Shown here one piece after another: positions 60,336-64,000 of a stretch of DNA of 64,000 bases (positions are counted from its first letter, which is position 1; each line of letters opens with the position of its first letter). The notes under the pieces are model-generated. The model ran no database searches. It was given only the letters and a program-made list of their open reading frames with translations, and was not told the DNA's origin. Both the position numbers and the translations under genes were made by a program. The stretch comes from Paenibacillus sp. V4I7 (GTDB taxonomy: Bacteria > Bacillota > Bacilli > Paenibacillales > NBRC-103111), in assembly GCF_030817275.1 (NCBI RefSeq), contig NZ_JAUSZD010000002.1, positions 5,022,001 through 5,086,000 on the forward strand, written 5' to 3'.

Positions 60336-61292
60336 TTAGATGACGCCTTCGCCGCGAACCAGCTTCGACAGGCCATTGGCTACAAACAGCAAGAACAAGC
60401 TGATAATCGATTTCAGAATGCTGACCGCCGTCGCGAACCCGAAGTTGGAATTCACCACCCCGATGTTGTATACGTACAGATCGAGCACCTCGATATGATT
60501 CATGTTTATCGCGTTCGAGAACACATAATATTGCTCAAGCCCATTATTGATAAAGTTCGCGATTCCCAATATGAGAAGCACGAAGAATGTCGGTATAATC
60601 CCGGGAATCGTCACGTGCCATATCAACTGAAAACGGCTTGCTCCATCCACTCTCGCCGCCTCATACAATTCCGGATCAATCCCGGTAATCGCAGCAATGT
60701 ACAAGATCGATCCCCAACCGAGTCCCTTCCATATGCCCCACAAGGTCATGGCCAACCAGGTATGGCTGTCCGATGCCAGCAAATTCAGCGGGCTTTCTAT
60801 CAGATGCATGCTCATCAGCAAATTGTTCAGGAAACCGTTGTCAACAGAAAACAATATGAAGGCGAAGGAGTACACTAGCACCCAGCTGATAAAGTTCGGC
60901 AGCGTCGTAAGCGTCTGCACGATTTTCTTAAACGGCGCGTTTTTTATTTCCATCAGGAGAATCGCGAAGATGACCGGCAGAACCGAAGTCAGAATGCCAA
61001 GCGAACTGAACACCAACGTGTTTCGCAGGACCCTGAGAATTTCCTGGACCTGAGCCGGATTCGACACCAACTTGGTAAACCAGCTCAGGCCTACAAACTC
61101 GGTCTGGGACAGCGGAATGCCGGGCCTGTAGTCGTAAAAGGCATAGACCCAGCCGTACAGCGGCAAATATGAGAACAAAAAGACAAGAACAAGAAAAGGA
61201 AGAGCCATAAGAAATAATTTATACTTATCTTTAAATTGAAAGCGCTTTCCCGAAACTGGTGAATAGGCGTGTTCGGACAACTTTGCGTTCAT
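60336..61292 (-). CDS. Carbohydrate ABC transporter permease (LplB type), locus 4
   Basis: 318 residues, six helices, FSYLPLYGWVYAFYDYRPG and EAA loop YEAARVDGASRFQLIWHV. The ATG has GGGGGGAG upstream. First gene of locus 4. A strong cre-like sequence lies inside its first 20 codons and another about 205 bases upstream, so catabolite repression is likely. Confidence 0.93.
   Translation of the reverse strand: MNAKLSEHAYSPVSGKRFQFKDKYKLFLMALPFLVLVFLFSYLPLYGWVYAFYDYRPGIPLSQTEFVGLSWFTKLVSNPAQVQEILRVLRNTLVFSSLGILTSVLPVIFAILLMEIKNAPFKKIVQTLTTLPNFISWVLVYSFAFILFSVDNGFLNNLLMSMHLIESPLNLLASDSHTWLAMTLWGIWKGLGWGSILYIAAITGIDPELYEAARVDGASRFQLIWHVTIPGIIPTFFVLLILGIANFINNGLEQYYVFSNAINMNHIEVLDLYVYNIGVVNSNFGFATAVSILKSIISLFLLFVANGLSKLVRGEGVI
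61236..61250. promoter_or_regulatory. cre-like element inside the start of locus 4 lplB
   Basis: TTGAAAGCGCTTTCC matches the CcpA consensus except at the last base and contains the ideal palindrome GAAAGCGCTTTC. Intragenic sites near the start can act as roadblocks. It coincides with codons for KRFQF, so coincidence is possible. Confidence 0.5.
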
Positions 61293-61497
61293 GTTTCTCC
61301 CCCCGCTATTAAATAATGTTTTCTTTCATTTGCTCACTTTTACTTGGATTTTCAAATCGGCTATCTTAGGAGGTCTAGAACTCCTGCTGGTATGACATTT
61401 CCTCATCAACTCCCTATCAGCGGTGGAACCTGCTTCAGGTTTTGCTCCACAGATTCAGTATGCGGGCAAACTCTCAACCTCTTTGTTTCGATTATAA

Positions 61498-61512
61498 CGA
61501 AATCGTTTTCAT
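61498..61512. promoter_or_regulatory. cre-like element upstream of locus 4
   Basis: On the minus strand ATGAAAACGATTTCG fits the CcpA consensus at 14 of 15 positions. About 205 bases before lplB, probably close to its promoter. The rest of 61293-61691 shows no gene. Confidence 0.5.
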
Positions 61513-61691
61513 CATAATACCCGATAAATTTCACTTAAAATCCAGCCATAATTAGTGTTTTTCCGTGCCGGGAAATAATCGGCAATACTATCTTTGTTTG
61601 TATGGCATCTACCGTCTGATGTACGGTTCTCTTAGAAGGTACCGAAAAGATTAAGTTTCTCTTCGGAATAGAATGTTCATTAATAAGAAGA

Positions 61692-61728
61692 AGCTATCCC
61701 CGGTTTAATAACCACTGGGATAGCCTCT
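61692..61728 (-). terminator. Terminator hairpin after the CE2-like esterase gene
   Basis: GGCTATCCCAGTGGT and ACCGGGGATAGC pair imperfectly, about 40 bases after the esterase stop on the minus strand, separating it from locus 4. Confidence 0.6.
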
Positions 61729-61765
61729 TGCATTTTTACTTCAAATATTGTTTAGTCTGCCGAAC

Positions 61766-63694
61766 CTACCAATTCATTACCTCTTTTATTTTGGCAATCA
61801 GCTTGTTTGCAGCTTTGGTATGGGTTGCCTCCGACGGATGCCAATCTGCACCGAAGCCGTCTTCCCACAATTGAATTTCAAACTTCATAACCGAAATTTT
61901 GGTATCGCCGGTTTGATTCGTATAAGCTGCGGCTGCTTGCTCCACCATCGGGAAAATTGCATCCCCCATTATGCCCACGGTGCACATCAAACGCGCATTC
62001 GCGTTACGCGATCGAACCTGCTTCAGGAATTCGACATAGGCATCTCTGTACTCAGCTTGCTTCACCGAATCATCCTTTGTATACGAATAATCGTTCGTCC
62101 CAAGATTTATTACAATCAGATCAGGTACGAATTTGTTAAAGTCCCATGGTGAGTTGTTGATATCCAGATTCCCGTCAATACGGCCGGCAGATCTGGCAAT
62201 GATGTCATAATTATTCGGAACCAGCAGCCCGGTGTTCTTCTCACCATTACCGGTATAGCCAGAGACGATGCCATGACCGCTGTAGGCAACCACGCTGTAG
62301 TCGGCCTGGAGCGCAGCTGCCGTTTTATATGCATAGGTTTTGGTCACGTCTTCTGTCGCAGTGGAAAATCCGTTCTCCTTCATATCATCAACCCCATAGC
62401 CGGCCGTGATCGAATCGCCGATGATCTCGATCTTCCGAGCCGAACCCTGCGTCGGGTGAATCCCATCCACAGAATTAACTCGAATCTCCTGGATTCCTGC
62501 GGTAGATCTGATCGCCTCCGACAGCTTGACGACCTTAATGACGACATCCTGTTGTGTAGCACTTTCAAATACGGTGTAAGTCTTCTGAGACTGTTTTAAT
62601 AAATCGTCTACGACTCGTACGCCGTTAACATAAATGCCGATCCTTGCATAATCGGTCTGCCCTAACGCAACCTGGTCGCCTTTCATCGTAATTTGCGCCT
62701 TTGTGCCTCTAAACTTGTACTCCGCCCCGCTGCCGGACAACGCCAACCAAAGCGTGTCATTATAGAAAACGGTTCTGCCGATCTGCTTTACGAAGTCCTT
62801 ATTTGCTCTAAATAATTGATCACCCTGCAGCAATATAATATTGTCTACATTCCAGCCCGTATCTCCAGTATCATATTGGAGCTTCAATGTCGCGCCTGCA
62901 GGAATATTGACCGGCATGGTCACGCTGGTGTAGGCGCCATTCCAAGTGCCATTCCCGGTGAAGTTGATTGTCTGTGTCTTAACTCCATTCACGTACATAC
63001 TATACGTACCCGAGCTAGTGGCAGCATATCTCACAGTAAGGCTGTTTGCAGCAGGGACATTGTTGAACTGAAGGCCATTGCCGCTCACATGAAGATACTC
63101 GACCGCTTGACCGCCTGACGCTGCGGAGTCATTGTAGACAGAAGCGAATCCCAGCCTGATCGCAGTTTCCGCTTCAATTGGCGCAGGAGAAACCCGAATA
63201 TGGTCGAGGTTAATGATTCCCGTATCGCCACTGTCAAATTTGTAAGCAATCGTATTGGCGCCGGCATATAAATCCAACGTTTCCGTTTGATCGCCCCATG
63301 TATCCCAGTTCGCAAGTAAAGGCAAGCTTGTCTGCTTGATTTTCGTTCCATTTACAATAAGACTCAGTGTAGCCGGATTATAAGTGGCATTGCCGTAACG
63401 TGCGGTTACTTTGTATTTCCCTGAAGCCGGAACGTTAGCGGTAAAAGTCGCTGTTCCTCCAAAATTCCAGTATCCATCCAGAAAGCCGCTGCCCGTGTAT
63501 CCAGGATGATTGGTATTCACCTGGAGCCCGCCTGTCAGCTGGGCTTGTTCGGCTTCAAGCTGAATGGTTGCTGCATTCGAAGGATCGCTGTCAGCAGCTG
63601 TGGCGGGAAGCGCGCACATCAGCAGCAGTGAAACGGACATACATAAGGAAATGATTTGTTTGATGAAGCGAAGCGACTTTTTTCTTGTTGTCAT
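61766..63694 (-). CDS. Secreted SGNH esterase (CE2-like) with two carbohydrate-binding modules
   Basis: This 642-residue protein has a Sec signal peptide ending near PATAAD. A CBM35/CBM6-type module follows (about 40-170: IQLEAEQAQLTGG, GYWNFGGTATF, NLDHIRVS), then a second related module (about 172-290), a jelly-roll region (about 300-410) and an SGNH domain with IIGDSITAGYGV (nucleophile Ser), INLGTNDYSY and DWHPSEATH (Asp-His). The jelly roll plus SGNH order is that of CE2 acetyl esterases. It should deacetylate xylan or another acetylated hemicellulose outside the cell. Confidence 0.88.
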   Translation of the reverse strand: MTTRKKSLRFIKQIISLCMSVSLLLMCALPATAADSDPSNAATIQLEAEQAQLTGGLQVNTNHPGYTGSGFLDGYWNFGGTATFTANVPASGKYKVTARYGNATYNPATLSLIVNGTKIKQTSLPLLANWDTWGDQTETLDLYAGANTIAYKFDSGDTGIINLDHIRVSPAPIEAETAIRLGFASVYNDSAASGGQAVEYLHVSGNGLQFNNVPAANSLTVRYAATSSGTYSMYVNGVKTQTINFTGNGTWNGAYTSVTMPVNIPAGATLKLQYDTGDTGWNVDNIILLQGDQLFRANKDFVKQIGRTVFYNDTLWLALSGSGAEYKFRGTKAQITMKGDQVALGQTDYARIGIYVNGVRVVDDLLKQSQKTYTVFESATQQDVVIKVVKLSEAIRSTAGIQEIRVNSVDGIHPTQGSARKIEIIGDSITAGYGVDDMKENGFSTATEDVTKTYAYKTAAALQADYSVVAYSGHGIVSGYTGNGEKNTGLLVPNNYDIIARSAGRIDGNLDINNSPWDFNKFVPDLIVINLGTNDYSYTKDDSVKQAEYRDAYVEFLKQVRSRNANARLMCTVGIMGDAIFPMVEQAAAAYTNQTGDTKISVMKFEIQLWEDGFGADWHPSEATHTKAANKLIAKIKEVMNW

Positions 63695-64000
63695 CTTGAT
63701 GGTCTCCTTTTTTAAATTTTAAAAGCGCATACATCTAAACTTTGGTAAACACTCCCCGTGGTTTATAACGGTGAACCGAGTATACAGCGCGTTTACATGA
63801 TAACGATGTGTATACATTTTTTTTGAGAATATCCAGTTGGGTCCTATTTAGACCTGTCTATTTACGGGAATTGAGCAGTCTAACACGTGAGATAGACAGC
63901 TCCGACATTGTTGTTTTCCAATAAGTTACAGTTGTGGTTTCAGGCATTAGTAAGTGTCTCGGATTCAGGAGTTTATGAAGGCTCCAAAAATTGCCAATTT
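63695..64000. other. Promoter region of the esterase gene
   Basis: No coding frame is recognised. It contains GTATAC repeats and the cre-like element at 63784-63798; GGAGACC lies just before the esterase ATG. Confidence 0.4.
63784..63798. promoter_or_regulatory. cre-like element upstream of the esterase gene
   Basis: On the minus strand ATGTAAACGCGCTGT matches the CcpA consensus at 13 of 15 positions and lies about 90 bases before the start codon. Confidence 0.4.

Noticed and set aside
59634-60878. 414-codon plus-strand open frame
   Set aside because: Lies antisense to two clear permease genes, has biased Arg/Gln/His composition and no ribosome site; a shadow frame.

Overview
The window looks like a stretch of a Paenibacillus-type (Bacillota) chromosome devoted to plant cell-wall polysaccharide use. 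The evidence is the repeated combination of YesM-type histidine kinases, YesN-type AraC response regulators, LplB/LplC-type carbohydrate permeases and large substrate-binding lipoproteins with very diverse glycoside hydrolases. Strong GGAGG-type ribosome binding sites, cre-like sequences and a sporulation sigma-K gene remnant also fit. Almost everything is on the minus strand, so transcription runs from high to low coordinates.

Layout. Locus 1 (1-12690): yesN-yesM, a near-perfect hairpin, binding protein, two permeases, GH115, GH43, a decayed GH115 piece and a GH2 that runs off the left edge; glucuronoxylan or arabinoxylan is the likely target. 12989-14543: an intact-looking IS1182-family element. 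14544-21602: a frameshifted small gene, a lipoprotein binding protein overlapping a membrane GGDEF-EAL protein, nitroreductase debris, a berberine-bridge-like FAD oxidase (+) and a sigK remnant. Locus 2 (21738-30399): binding protein, permeases, yesM, yesN, GH43. 30670-34043: AraC regulator divergent from a GH127. 34237-37651: broken genes, including a secreted GH5 with one in-frame amber codon. Locus 3 (37698-52749): yesM-yesN, permeases, binding protein, GH43, a GH43-like protein, GH95 and GH31; with the GH5 this is a plausible xyloglucan locus. 53070-57285: truncated tRNA-Ala, GH2 beta-galactosidase and divergent AraC regulator. Locus 4 (57548-63694): permeases and binding protein without a YesMN pair, then a two-CBM CE2-like esterase.

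How the genes work together: kinases with large extracytoplasmic sensor regions are expected to detect oligosaccharides and activate YesN-type regulators, which drive transporter and hydrolase genes. Secreted enzymes (GH5, CE2) make oligosaccharides; the four importers take them up; enzymes lacking signal peptides (GH2, GH31, GH43, GH95, GH115, GH127) finish inside the cell. No transporter ATPase is present, so a shared MsmX/MsmK-type ATPase elsewhere is assumed.

The most notable points are the GGDEF-EAL/binding-lipoprotein pair, which may be a nutrient-to-c-di-GMP sensing module, and the amount of gene debris built from pieces of neighbouring loci, which indicates recent duplication and deletion among carbohydrate genes. 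All family assignments come from reading motifs; no database search was run.
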